From NCBI GenBank assembly GCA_943787265.1, contig CALSLT010000003.1, forward strand, positions 186,001-250,000: a DNA stretch of 64,000 bases, in the 5' to 3' direction. The position numbers and the translations under genes were made by a program. Below the pieces are notes generated by a model that saw nothing but the letters and a program-made list of their open reading frames with translations, was not told where the DNA came from and ran no database searches. Source of the DNA: an uncultured Planctomycetaceae bacterium (GTDB lineage Bacteria; Planctomycetota; Planctomycetia; Planctomycetales; Planctomycetaceae). How positions within the stretch are numbered: position 1 is the stretch's first letter; every line of letters starts with the position of its first letter. Below, piece after piece: positions 18,009 through 28,914 of the stretch.

Positions 18009-18512
18009 CTAGCCAGCAGGATCGATGACCACCTCACAAGCTGGTAGTGCTACTTGGAGTCTTGACCACCCTTGTTCGGATATCTGTGTGTCTCGGATAT
18101 CGAGTTGCTTGAGATTCTTAAACTGCACCAACTGATTTACAGATGTGTCGGTAATAGGCATGCCGCGAAGCGATAGCCGCGACAACTGTTTGAGCGAAGA
18201 AATCACCCTGAGATCCTTGTCATGCACTGGCGGGATTGGAGTGATTGATTCCAAGCGTGGCCAGGAATTGATTGACAGGTCGATTTCGGCGATCGGATTG
18301 CCAATCATTTTGTAAAAGGCTGAAGGGAAAATGCTAGCGCCACCAGGCAGGCCGGCTGACTGAAGGGTGTATGTGCCACCAAGGTTCGAAACCTCAACTT
18401 GGACAAAGTGGTCTTGCCGCATCGACTGCCATTTCAAAATAGCGAAAGCAGCAATGATCAGGATGCTGGCAGGAAGAATCAGGACGTAGACCGTTTTGTT
18501 TTGATGCGTCAT
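18009..18512 (-). CDS. Small membrane-anchored protein with leucine-rich-repeat-like C-terminus
   Basis: The ATG at 18512 gives 167 residues. A start at 18557 would place the first codons inside the preceding terminator hairpin. The N-terminus (TVYVLILPASILIIAAFAIL) is a signal anchor. The C-terminal third shows leucine-rich repeats: LKQLSRLSLRGMPITDTSV, LVQFKNLKQLDIRDTQIS and a capping segment. This pattern (ISxLxxLxxLxLxxTxItD) is common in planctomycete LRR proteins and usually mediates protein binding. No partner is evident. Start and end are bounded by a terminator upstream and a convergent LysM gene downstream. Confidence 0.72.
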   Translation of the reverse strand: MTHQNKTVYVLILPASILIIAAFAILKWQSMRQDHFVQVEVSNLGGTYTLQSAGLPGGASIFPSAFYKMIGNPIAEIDLSINSWPRLESITPIPPVHDKDLRVISSLKQLSRLSLRGMPITDTSVNQLVQFKNLKQLDIRDTQISEQGWSRLQVALPACEVVIDPAG

Positions 18513-18528
18513 TGTCAGTTTCCATGCA

Positions 18529-18567
18529 AAAAACTCCGGCATCCTTACTGGAGGCACCGGAGTTTTT
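18529..18567 (-). terminator. Terminator of the DUF1571 gene (symmetric, may act both ways)
   Basis: An 11-bp stem AAAAACTCCGG/CCGGAGTTTTT encloses a 17-nt loop. A-run and T-run flank the stem on both strands. It lies 61 nt past the DUF1571 stop codon. Confidence 0.8.
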
Positions 18568-18627
18568 CGATTTGTGATCGAGATGTTCGAATCGAGTCAC
18601 AGATTTGATTGCCTGCGGGCTTGTGAC

Positions 18628-19695
18628 CTATCGGAACTTGTATTCCTCGTTAGATCGATCGAATGCGGTCTTGTCGAGGTTGGCTTCCAGTTTGATGCTT
18701 CGATAGGCGTAGGACTCGATCAGCGTTGTCGCGTCGAGGTTGTTGGGGTCTGCGTCAGCGACCAGATTCGGCCATGTGTAATTGCGGCTGTAGACTGGGA
18801 TCATCAACTGCTTGTCGATGTAGAGGATGCACTTGCGGTACTGCTCGGAGTCTTTGGAATTGGCGTACTTGACGGTGTAGGCGTAAACCGGTCGGCCTGA
18901 GAAAGTCTTGTCGTCTCGCATTTCGACCTGGACACGTTCGCCGAGCTTGATGTCTCGCTGGCGAATTTCGAGCGTCATGCTCGTCATCTCTTTGACGCCG
19001 GCCATCGTGATCGGGTAGCGAGCTTTGCTCATGGCCAAAGATGAACTCGGCTCAAGTTTCAGAGCAGGCAGGCGTCCCCCGAATTTCGGTAGTTGAACCA
19101 GCAATCGAGGGTCATCTTTGGCGGCCGGAAAGAGAAGTTCCTGGTCAACATCGTCACCCTTCTCCCACTTCAGGTAGACGTTGAGCGGTTCGTGTTGCAG
19201 TTTGATCTGCATGGTCTGTTCTTCAGACAGCTCGCCGTCGATGCGTTCCTGCTTTTCGAACGTCGCGGTGTAACTCTTGACGTCGTCGAGCCGGTTATTG
19301 GCGTCCTGAAGCATGGCGATCTGTAGGAGCATCGCGACGCGACCCTGCAGGTGCATCGAGGACTCTTCGGCCATCGGTGGCGGAGCGGGGCGGTTTTGTT
19401 CGGCGGCCTGGACGACTCGGCTGGCGTCGGCACCGACCGGTTCGGCATCCATCATTATCCAGCCAATCGCGGCGGACGTTGCGAGAATCATCGCAGCTGC
19501 GGGATGCGGTTTGGTCAGGTGTTTGAGATGTTTCAGGTGTCGCAGTTGAGCGAACGGCAAAGCGATCAGTCCGCGGATTCCTCGTCGAGCTTTAATCGAA
19601 AAGTGACCCGGGCGGCGTCGGAGTTCCCGACGGGCTCGCCACGAAAGAACGTGGCGGACGAAGCGAAGCGTTCGCTTGAATTTTGGGCGAAGCAT
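18628..19695 (-). CDS. DUF1571 domain protein, membrane-anchored
   Basis: The protein has 355 residues. The first 60 residues are very Arg/Lys-rich (WRARRELRRRPGHF, LRHLKHLKHL), followed by a hydrophobic signal-anchor near 66-80 (AAAMILATSAAIGWIMM). The exported part fits DUF1571: LDDVKSYTATFEKQERIDGELSEEQ, PLNVYLKWEKGDDVDQELLF and the late ILYIDKQLMIPVYSRNYTWP. The fold resembles LolA/outer-membrane lipoprotein-sorting-like half barrels (inference). The function is not established. The long basic N-terminus may be partly artefactual, since an internal start near the signal-anchor cannot be excluded. It is followed by a terminator, then the small LRR gene. Confidence 0.8.
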   Translation of the reverse strand: MLRPKFKRTLRFVRHVLSWRARRELRRRPGHFSIKARRGIRGLIALPFAQLRHLKHLKHLTKPHPAAAMILATSAAIGWIMMDAEPVGADASRVVQAAEQNRPAPPPMAEESSMHLQGRVAMLLQIAMLQDANNRLDDVKSYTATFEKQERIDGELSEEQTMQIKLQHEPLNVYLKWEKGDDVDQELLFPAAKDDPRLLVQLPKFGGRLPALKLEPSSSLAMSKARYPITMAGVKEMTSMTLEIRQRDIKLGERVQVEMRDDKTFSGRPVYAYTVKYANSKDSEQYRKCILYIDKQLMIPVYSRNYTWPNLVADADPNNLDATTLIESYAYRSIKLEANLDKTAFDRSNEEYKFR

Positions 19696-20880
19696 AAGTC
19701 AGAACCCTCACGATGGAGTGCCCGCGACCCTTGGTCAGACTAACTCGCTTCCCGGATGTGAATCAGCAGGGATGTGTGGCGAGAGGCTTACAGGGACCAC
19801 GGAAAACGTGGAAAGACAGGTTCCCGGGCCTCTTGCCCCTGGATTCTTCAGTCGCCCATCGAAAGAAGTGAGTGGGTTGGCAACTGAAGAAACGACTGCG
19901 TCGGCAAACCGACTCAGCCGAAAAATGACGCTCGAAGTGTGTGCATCACTTTGCAGTTTCGTGGCCATCGTCCATGGTGAAACTGCAATCCGCGTTGCTG
20001 GCAGAGTCCATGAATCTGGTCAGCCTCGCGTTTGGATTAGTTCGGCACAGTGACTTCTGTCTTTCGACCGTTTCTTATCGTCCTTCTGCGAGTGCTTCGA
20101 ACACGCGCACTGGTCTTCCCACAACTGTGGCAATCCCAGGGACGCTCTCCTTGGGAAAAGTTCTCCTTGCTTCGCTACATCTCGGAATCCTGAAATCCTT
20201 CGTCCATTGCCCTCCTTGACGAGTCGAAAAACACGGCATTTTCGCAATCCAGCACCCTCATGGTACGTGCGAAACGGCTGTTTCTCGAAAGGCGATTAAG
20301 CGACAGGCGGTCAACCGCAGGACTGAAACCGGCTCTCGCCGTGTTTGGTTGGATTGTCAGTTCGCTCAGACTTGTCGAAATTTGCCTGTCCCACACAGAG
20401 GTTGCCCGACATTCTGACGAGAACTATCATCCCGAACGGCGTGTCAGGATATTCCGATCAGGCAGTCTGTTCGGGTGTTTTGCTGTGTCAGGAGATGGAC
20501 GGACGGAGCCGACTCTCAGCGGAACTCAGATTCGACCCTTCCAACCTGTCCGATCACCACCAGATCGGTAGGCGATTCCCCTCACTCGGTGAAAACTCCC
20601 GGTCGTTGTGGCTGCATGAGATAGTCTCACTGGACGTCTGCTTGTGAAGATGAGCTGCCGAAGGTCTTTTGTTGACTGCTGCGTTCAGCGAGATGGTTGA
20701 GATGGCCGAACTTTTCGGTCGGAATTCTGTCGGTCATCAGCGGCCGAAGTTTGCGACCAGAGGATGTTTAGACACACCGGATAATTGCACCAATGATCTT
20801 GCAGGTCGCGGCGTAACTCCAAACGGAGAACCACGTCGTTCTGCGACTCACCGGCGATATTGAGAAGAGGAGAAACTGGG
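19696..20880. other. Long intergenic region upstream of clpC
   Basis: This is 1185 bases without a convincing gene. Frames of 60-125 codons exist on both strands but lack signal peptides, motifs or good ribosome binding sites. I see no tRNA fold, no CIRCE-type inverted repeat and no long inverted repeat. The clpC promoter and possible leader must lie in the distal part. Confidence 0.5.
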
Positions 20881-23412
<2,532 letters not shown>

Positions 23413-23458
23413 TTTCCGAAGGACGCGGTTCGGTTTGCTGGCTTAACTTAATAACTTG

Positions 23459-23492
23459 AGAAGCCTCGTCTGATTCAGGCGAGGCTTCTTTT
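23459..23492 (+). terminator. Rho-independent terminator of clpC
   Basis: A 10-bp perfect stem AGAAGCCTCG/CGAGGCTTCT with an 11-nt loop runs into TTTT. It lies 46 nt after the clpC stop codon and 24 nt before the next start codon. Confidence 0.85.
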
Positions 23493-23516
23493 GATACCTA
23501 CGGGGACGATTTCAGG

Positions 23517-24182
23517 ATGAACGTTCTGGTACTGGCACCACACCCTGACGACGAAGTTCTTGGTTGTGGAGGCACGATCTGCCGACACGTCGCGGACGGA
23601 GATACGGTTTTCGTGTTGGTGGCCACTCGCGGGATGGCGGAACTCTATCCTGACGAGGCAATCGAAGCTGTCCGGGAAGAAGCACGCAGCGCTCACGCGA
23701 AGCTCGGCATCGCCGAAACTCGATTTCTTGACTTCCCAGCGCCCGCTCTGGACACGGTTCCTCGCTACAAACTTGCTGGATCAGTTTCGGACTGCATCCG
23801 CGATTTTCAGCCCGAAGTGCTCTATGTGCCGCATCATGGCGACATTCACAGTGACCATTTTCACCTGCACCAGGCAGCGTTAGTTGCGTCACGGCCGCTT
23901 GAAGGGTGTCCCGTGAAGCGAATTCTCGCCTACGAAACTCTGTCGGAAACAGAATGGGCGCCTCCACAGATGGACGCTGTTTTCTATCCGACGGTGTTTA
24001 TCGACGTTTCGGAATTTCTTCAGACTAAGCTGGATGCGATGTCCTGTTTTGAGTCTCAGGTGAAAGAACCTCCCAATGCGCGGTCGCTTCGAAATATTAC
24101 GGCGCTTGCTCATTATCGAGGAGCAACGGTCGCGAGTGACGCTGCCGAGAGTTTCATGCTGATTCGTGAGATCATTCGCTGA
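23517..24182 (+). CDS. PIG-L/LmbE family deacetylase
   Basis: The protein has 221 residues. The zinc-binding motif APHPDDEVLGCGGT lies at residues 7-20, and the second metal block HHGDIHSDHFHLHQA lies near 104-118. In this family the enzyme removes N-acyl groups from GlcNAc-containing lipids or sugars. There is no signal peptide, so it is cytoplasmic. The downstream gene order (ACP, KAS III, SDR, PglD-like acyltransferase) suggests it may belong to a pathway that modifies amino sugars with unusual acyl groups, although a 218-nt gap separates it from the ACP gene. It differs in sequence from the BshB1-like deacetylase at 7.6 kb, for example having PHPDDE instead of AHPDDV. Confidence 0.9.
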   Translation: MNVLVLAPHPDDEVLGCGGTICRHVADGDTVFVLVATRGMAELYPDEAIEAVREEARSAHAKLGIAETRFLDFPAPALDTVPRYKLAGSVSDCIRDFQPEVLYVPHHGDIHSDHFHLHQAALVASRPLEGCPVKRILAYETLSETEWAPPQMDAVFYPTVFIDVSEFLQTKLDAMSCFESQVKEPPNARSLRNITALAHYRGATVASDAAESFMLIREIIR

Positions 24183-24400
24183 TGCCGATGCTTCACGTTG
24201 GGCCGATTCACGTGTTTTTCGACCATTGTGTGGTCCGCTGAGTTGCCTCTCCCGCTAACTCATATTGGTGCGATTTCGGCCGAATGTTATAAGGGTGGGT
24301 GTGGGTTCTCGCTCAGCGTACGTGACTTCCTCGATCACGAATCAATAAATCAGTCGACAAGGGGCAACCTTTGTCGGTGCAGTAATGGAGTGCTGCCAGG

Positions 24401-24646
24401 ATGGCTCAGCCAGATTTTTGCGAATTGATTAACGAGTTATTCGAACTCGATCCCGGAACGGCGACAAGTTCGACCGTCCTGAAAGAGATTCCGAGCTGGA
24501 GCTCACTCACGTTCGTCGGTCTGATTGCGATGATCGATGAAGAATACGGGATTGCTCTTTCGCCCGGCGTGATTATGTCCAGTGAGACAGCCGGTGACCT
24601 CGAGCAGAAACTGCAGGAGATGCTGACGGCCGGTGAAGCTGCTTAG
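24401..24646 (+). CDS. Acyl carrier protein-like protein
   Basis: The protein has 81 residues and is predicted to be a four-helix acyl carrier protein. The phosphopantetheine site falls in IPSWSSLTFVGLIAMIDEEYGI, with Ser35 (SWSSL) in the place of the Ser of the usual DSL. The preceding Asp is Ser34 instead of the usual Asp. The helix-II sequence and the following helix (MSSETAGDLEQKLQEML) match ACPs. It is not the housekeeping fatty-acid ACP, which normally has DSLD. It begins a cluster with KAS III (62 nt downstream), SDR and an acyltransferase, so it is likely to carry the acyl intermediate of that pathway. Confidence 0.85.
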   Translation: MAQPDFCELINELFELDPGTATSSTVLKEIPSWSSLTFVGLIAMIDEEYGIALSPGVIMSSETAGDLEQKLQEMLTAGEAA

Positions 24647-24708
24647 ACGCCGTTTGTCAGAAATAATGTCATAGTTGCGTTGAGTCTTCTGAGAGCAAGG
24701 AAGCTTTC

Positions 24709-25830
24709 ATGTCGATCGTCCGAGTTGAAAATGTCCGCCTGGCTGGGCTCGCGTCGTCAGTTCCCGACTTCGTTCGCACCGTCGATGACGATGTTGAGCG
24801 TTTTCAGTCGGAAGACTTTCGCAAGATCGGCGAGAGCATTGGCGTGACATCACGCCGCATTGCTCCGGAAGGTGTTTGCTCGTCGGATCTCTGCGTGGCT
24901 GCCGCGGAACGGCTTCTCGACGAACTGGACTGGGATCGAGACTCGATTCAGGCCGTGTTGTTCGTAACTCAAACTCCAGACTTCCGAGCACCAGCGACGG
25001 CCTGCACACTCCAGTCGCGTTTGGGGCTGTCGACGAACTGCGCGGCGATGGACATCAATCTCGGATGTTCGGGCTATGTCTACGGGCTGGCGACTGCTGC
25101 TCAATTTGTTCAAGGAATGGCTGGCGGTCAGGAAAACGGCGGGCGAGTTCTGCTGCTTGTTGGAGACACGATCACGCACTTCGTTTCCCCCGACGACAGG
25201 GCCACTGCACCTCTCTTTGGAGATGCTGGTTCCGCAACGGCTCTTGAGTTTTCGTCATCTGCAGAGCCGATTGTGTTTTCGCTGGGGACTGACGGACGAG
25301 GACTCAACCATCTGATCGTTCCGGCTGGAGGTGCTCGTCAACCTCGCACGGAAGAAACCGGAATCAGGACGGCACGCGAATCTGGCAACATTCGCAGCGA
25401 CGAAGACATGTACATGAACGGTGCCGAGGTGTTTTCGTTTGCTTTGCAGGAAGTGCCGAAAATGGTTCGCAGCACTCTGGCAGAGGCAGGGTGGACAATC
25501 GACGAAGTTGACGGCGTGGTCATGCACCAGTCGAACGGAATCATGCTGAAGCATCTCCGTAAGCGACTGAAAGTTGACGAGGAGAATTTTGTCATCGCTC
25601 TGGAAGGATACGGCAATGCAAGTTGCGCATCGATTCCGCTGGCCATGACGCATCAGTGGGCTCAGGCAGATCCTCGTCAGAGACGAAAGCTTGTGCTCGC
25701 TGGGTTTGGGCTTGGCTGGTCATGGGGCGGCGCGGCGGTAACGTGCGACGACATGGTGATGCCGGAGCTGGTCGTCTACGAAACTCCGCAGGCTGTTGGC
25801 GCCTCGGCCGCGACCAAAGAGGCTGCTTGA
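24709..25830 (+). CDS. 3-oxoacyl-ACP synthase III family protein (KAS III)
   Basis: The protein has 373 residues. The thiolase fold carries the intact triad: Cys120 ([11 protein letters not shown]), His273 ([10 protein letters not shown]) and Asn303 (GYGNASCAS). KAS III enzymes condense a primer acyl-CoA or acyl-ACP with malonyl-ACP. It is somewhat divergent from FabH and lies directly after a dedicated ACP and directly before an SDR (1-nt gap), which suggests a specialised acyl condensation, not housekeeping fatty acid synthesis. A second, fused KAS III lies at 48.0 kb in a separate operon. The enzyme has no signal peptide and is soluble. Confidence 0.9.
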   Translation: MSIVRVENVRLAGLASSVPDFVRTVDDDVERFQSEDFRKIGESIGVTSRRIAPEGVCSSDLCVAAAERLLDELDWDRDSIQAVLFVTQTPDFRAPATACTLQSRLGLSTNCAAMDINLGCSGYVYGLATAAQFVQGMAGGQENGGRVLLLVGDTITHFVSPDDRATAPLFGDAGSATALEFSSSAEPIVFSLGTDGRGLNHLIVPAGGARQPRTEETGIRTARESGNIRSDEDMYMNGAEVFSFALQEVPKMVRSTLAEAGWTIDEVDGVVMHQSNGIMLKHLRKRLKVDEENFVIALEGYGNASCASIPLAMTHQWAQADPRQRRKLVLAGFGLGWSWGGAAVTCDDMVMPELVVYETPQAVGASAATKEAA

Positions 25831-25831
25831 G

Positions 25832-26590
25832 ATGCACAACCCAATGGCTCTTGATGGCCGCACAGTGCTGGTTACCGGAGCTTCATCGGGACTTGGGCGT
25901 GCGATCAGCGTTCTCATCAGCAAGCTCGGTGGACGAGTTGTGCTCGTAGCTCGAAATGCCGAGCGACTCTCGGAAACGCTTTCGCTGATGGATGAAGGCG
26001 AGCATCGGGTTGAGCCGTTTGACTTGAACGAACTCGACGGCATTCCTCGCTGGATGAAGCAGTTGTCGTCCGAAGTCGGACCGCTGGACGGACTCGTTCA
26101 CAGTGCGGGCCTTCACGCAACGCTCCCTTTGCGAGTGCTCAAGTCGTCGCGTCTTGACGAGCTAATGAAAGTTAACGTGTCGGCGGCGATGGCTCTCACT
26201 AAAGGCTTTCGTCAGCGGGGAGTGCGAGCAGAGCTGGGCAGTGTTGTCTATCTGGCCTCGGTGGCGGCGCTGGCTGGATCGCCAGGAAACGCTGGCTACT
26301 CTGCAACAAAGGGCGCTCTGGTTTCGATGGCACGGTCACTTGCGGTGGAGCTTGCCCCGGAGCAGATTCGAGTTAACTGTCTCGCTCCCGGTTGGGTCCC
26401 AACTGAATTGGCTGCAAAGGCTGGTGAGAAGCTTGAAGACACTCAGCTTCAGGCAATTTCGGACATGCACCCGTTAGGACTCGGACGCCCGGACGATGTG
26501 GCAAATGCGACAGCTTTTCTTCTCGCAGAAACCGGTCGCTGGATCACCGGCCAGACGCTGGTGATCGATGGCGGATATACCTGCCACTGA
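25832..26590 (+). CDS. SDR family NAD(P)-dependent oxidoreductase (FabG-like)
   Basis: The ATG at 25832 gives 252 residues. It begins 1 nt after the KAS III stop codon (TGAGATG), so the two are translationally linked. The cofactor motif TGASSGLG (15-22) and the catalytic Ser143, Tyr156, Lys160 (YSATK) are present. HSAG replaces the usual NNAG after the fourth strand. The C-terminal part [10 protein letters not shown] is classical. FabG-like enzymes reduce 3-oxoacyl-ACP, which fits the ACP-KAS III-SDR order. An internal ATG at 25844 is possible. Confidence 0.93.
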   Translation: MHNPMALDGRTVLVTGASSGLGRAISVLISKLGGRVVLVARNAERLSETLSLMDEGEHRVEPFDLNELDGIPRWMKQLSSEVGPLDGLVHSAGLHATLPLRVLKSSRLDELMKVNVSAAMALTKGFRQRGVRAELGSVVYLASVAALAGSPGNAGYSATKGALVSMARSLAVELAPEQIRVNCLAPGWVPTELAAKAGEKLEDTQLQAISDMHPLGLGRPDDVANATAFLLAETGRWITGQTLVIDGGYTCH

Positions 26591-26646
26591 CCGCCGCCTG
26601 AGTTCGCGACCGATCGCGTGCTAATGACGATTAAGGATGAGGTTTC

Positions 26647-27336
26647 ATGATGAGTTCAAATCAAAAGAATCGTCTGTTGATCGTCGGAGCCGGCGGGTTC
26701 GGTCGAGAAGTTCTGCAATGGGCTCAGGATATTCACGCTCAGGGGCGTGTTGATTGGGAAGTTGGTGGATTCCTTGATGCGAATCCTCAAGCATTTGAAA
26801 ACTTCGAAATTGATCTCCCGGTGCTTGGTAGTCCGGAAACCTGGCAGCCATCGCCGGAAGATCGATATATCTGTGCAATCGGCGATCCGACCATACGCCT
26901 TCGGATTTGCCGAGAACTTCAGGAACGCGGAGCGAAATTCGTTTCGCTGATTCATCCGTCCGCCATCGTTGGTTCACGATGTCGCATCGGCACGGGCACG
27001 ATTCTCTGTCCGGGCGTAACCGTGACGGTTGATGCGACGATTGGCGATTTTGTAGTTCTCAATGTTCGTTCGTGCGTCGGGCATGATGCTCGCGTTGGCG
27101 ATGGTTGCACCGTAAACGACTTCTGCGACGTTACCGGAAACGCAAAGCTTGGCGAAGGAGTATTCCTGGGCAGCCACTCGTCCGTCACTCCGTCAGCCAG
27201 CGTCGGCGACTATGCCCGAGTTGGTGCCGGCAGTGTTGTCGTTCGCCGAGTTCGTGCCAACACGACTGTCATGGGGCCAACGGCGAAGCGTATTGATTGG
27301 GTGGCAGAGTCCTCGGTTTCGTCTGACGCGGCGTGA
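26647..27336 (+). CDS. PglD-like sugar O- or N-acyltransferase (left-handed beta-helix)
   Basis: The protein has 229 residues. The N-terminal Rossmann-like half (RLLIVGAGGFGREVLQWAQD, residues 10-29) is followed by the PglD hinge (SLIHPSAIVGSRCRIGTGTIL) and hexapeptide repeats (about 110-210: GDFVVLNVRSCVGHDARVG, and GDGCTVND). Residues around VRSCVGHDARVG include the His used as general base. Such enzymes transfer acetyl (or other acyl) groups from CoA to nucleotide-linked amino sugars. The position after ACP, KAS III and SDR suggests the acyl donor might be made by that cluster, which is inference. It is separated by 56 nt from the SDR on the same strand. Confidence 0.87.
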   Translation: MMSSNQKNRLLIVGAGGFGREVLQWAQDIHAQGRVDWEVGGFLDANPQAFENFEIDLPVLGSPETWQPSPEDRYICAIGDPTIRLRICRELQERGAKFVSLIHPSAIVGSRCRIGTGTILCPGVTVTVDATIGDFVVLNVRSCVGHDARVGDGCTVNDFCDVTGNAKLGEGVFLGSHSSVTPSASVGDYARVGAGSVVVRRVRANTTVMGPTAKRIDWVAESSVSSDAA

Positions 27337-27434
27337 TCCCATCGAGATTTCCGCGAGACGATTGACGCATCGGCGGTGTTCATTCTATGCACCGTGTAGT
27401 TTGCTGCGTTCATCCTCTCAGGAGATCATTGGAT

Positions 27435-28781
27435 ATGCCGTTAAATCGTCGAGCGTTTCTTCAAAGTTCTGTCGCTGTAGGGGCAGGTGTTTCAGCTTCC
27501 GCTGCAATGTCGGTCTCAGCCGATCCGGTGAAGAAGGCCGCGACCGGCGTCGCTGGCGGAGAAAGCAGTCGTCCTCTTAATCCGCCGACTCAGCATGCGC
27601 GAGAGGTTGCGCTTGATCTGCTGAAACCTACAGGCGCGGAACTGGAACGTGGCCTGGAGCTGCATCGTCAGTCACTTGTCTTCGATGCTTATGGCTTCGC
27701 TCCGCGAGCGGCGGTCGACGGTGATACTCTGGCTGAACTCGTCAAGCAGCGGTGTTCGTATCTTGAGTACAAGGACGCTCGCGAAGACATGTCGATGACG
27801 CGTTGTGTGACGGATCCTGCTGAACAGGCAGAGTTCCTGGATGCATGGCGAGCCTCTGGAGTGACGTGCATTTTTCAGAACGCTGGTGAGGAAGGCCAAG
27901 GCGTGATGATGCTGCTCAAACGCCTTTCACGATTTACCTACATGACGGACATGATGAAGGAGCTGTGTTCCAAAGCCGCAACTCCTGAAGATGTCGTTGC
28001 AGCAAAAGAGGCGGGACGGCACTGTCTCTATCTGACTGGAAATGGAGTGCCGCTGACTGAGCAATGGGCGTCGGTCGAGGGCGAGTTGAGATACCTGCGA
28101 GTGTTCTTTGAGCTGGGTATCCGGATGATGCATCTGACCTACAACCGTCGAAATATGATCGGCGACGGCTGTGCCGAGAAAGCGAACGGTGGTTTAAGTG
28201 ACTTTGGCCGGACAGTGATTGCAGAAATGAATCGCGTTGGCGTGATCGCCGACTGTGCTCACAGCGGATGGCAGACCAGTCTGGAAGCGGCTCAGGCTTC
28301 GACAAAACCGATGGTCGCCAGCCATTCAACGTGTGGCGGAATTTATCCGCACATCCGAAGCAAGCCGGACGAGGTCATCAAGGCGATTGCCGACACAGGC
28401 GGGTACATCGGCATTTGCTGCATTCCTCGTTTTCTTCGAGGGAAGGGCGACATCAACGCGTTTCTCGACCACATCGACTACGTGGTCAAGAAGTTCGGAG
28501 CCGACCATGTGGCGATCGGCACCGACGTCGCGTACTCATCGCAGAACGTCGCTGAAGAGAATCGCAAAGTCGTGTCGCCACCTCGTCAGCGCACGCGGTT
28601 TGCATCCTTGTGGCCGGCTGATGACTACAAAACCACTCCCTCGGCGACGCAAAGTCTGGCCTGGACGAACTGGCCGTTGTTTACTGTTGGTCTCGTTCAG
28701 CGAGGTCACTCTGACGAGGTCATCCAGAAAATCATCGGCGGCAACGTCATGCGAGTTGCTCGGGCCGCGTTGGGTGGGTAA
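27435..28781 (+). CDS. Exported M19 membrane-dipeptidase-like protein with missing metal ligands
   Basis: The ATG at 27435 (448 residues) has AGGAG upstream and a Tat leader (LNRRAFLQSS). The M19 renal dipeptidase fold is visible: HLTYNRRN (233-240), ADCAHSGW (272-279), ASHSTC (295-300) and FGADHVAIGTDVAY (354-367). His276, His297 and Asp364 correspond to the family's metal and substrate residues. The N-terminal His-x-Asp pair, however, is replaced by FDAYGF (83-88), and the bridging Glu of the usual IEGG is Asn203 (TGNGVP). The protein therefore keeps the scaffold but may bind metal differently or have lost dipeptidase activity. It follows the PglD-like gene after 98 nt. Confidence 0.85.
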   Translation: MPLNRRAFLQSSVAVGAGVSASAAMSVSADPVKKAATGVAGGESSRPLNPPTQHAREVALDLLKPTGAELERGLELHRQSLVFDAYGFAPRAAVDGDTLAELVKQRCSYLEYKDAREDMSMTRCVTDPAEQAEFLDAWRASGVTCIFQNAGEEGQGVMMLLKRLSRFTYMTDMMKELCSKAATPEDVVAAKEAGRHCLYLTGNGVPLTEQWASVEGELRYLRVFFELGIRMMHLTYNRRNMIGDGCAEKANGGLSDFGRTVIAEMNRVGVIADCAHSGWQTSLEAAQASTKPMVASHSTCGGIYPHIRSKPDEVIKAIADTGGYIGICCIPRFLRGKGDINAFLDHIDYVVKKFGADHVAIGTDVAYSSQNVAEENRKVVSPPRQRTRFASLWPADDYKTTPSATQSLAWTNWPLFTVGLVQRGHSDEVIQKIIGGNVMRVARAALGG

Positions 28782-28914
28782 GTCGACGTGGTGTTTTCGG
28801 AGACAGAGCTGTGAGAGCCGACCTCAAATTGCCAGCGAGATAAAGTAGACTGGTGCACGAAGTTCCGGGAAGTCGAAAGTCTTGTGAGTTCGAGTTGTGC
28901 TGCGGGAGTGAAAC

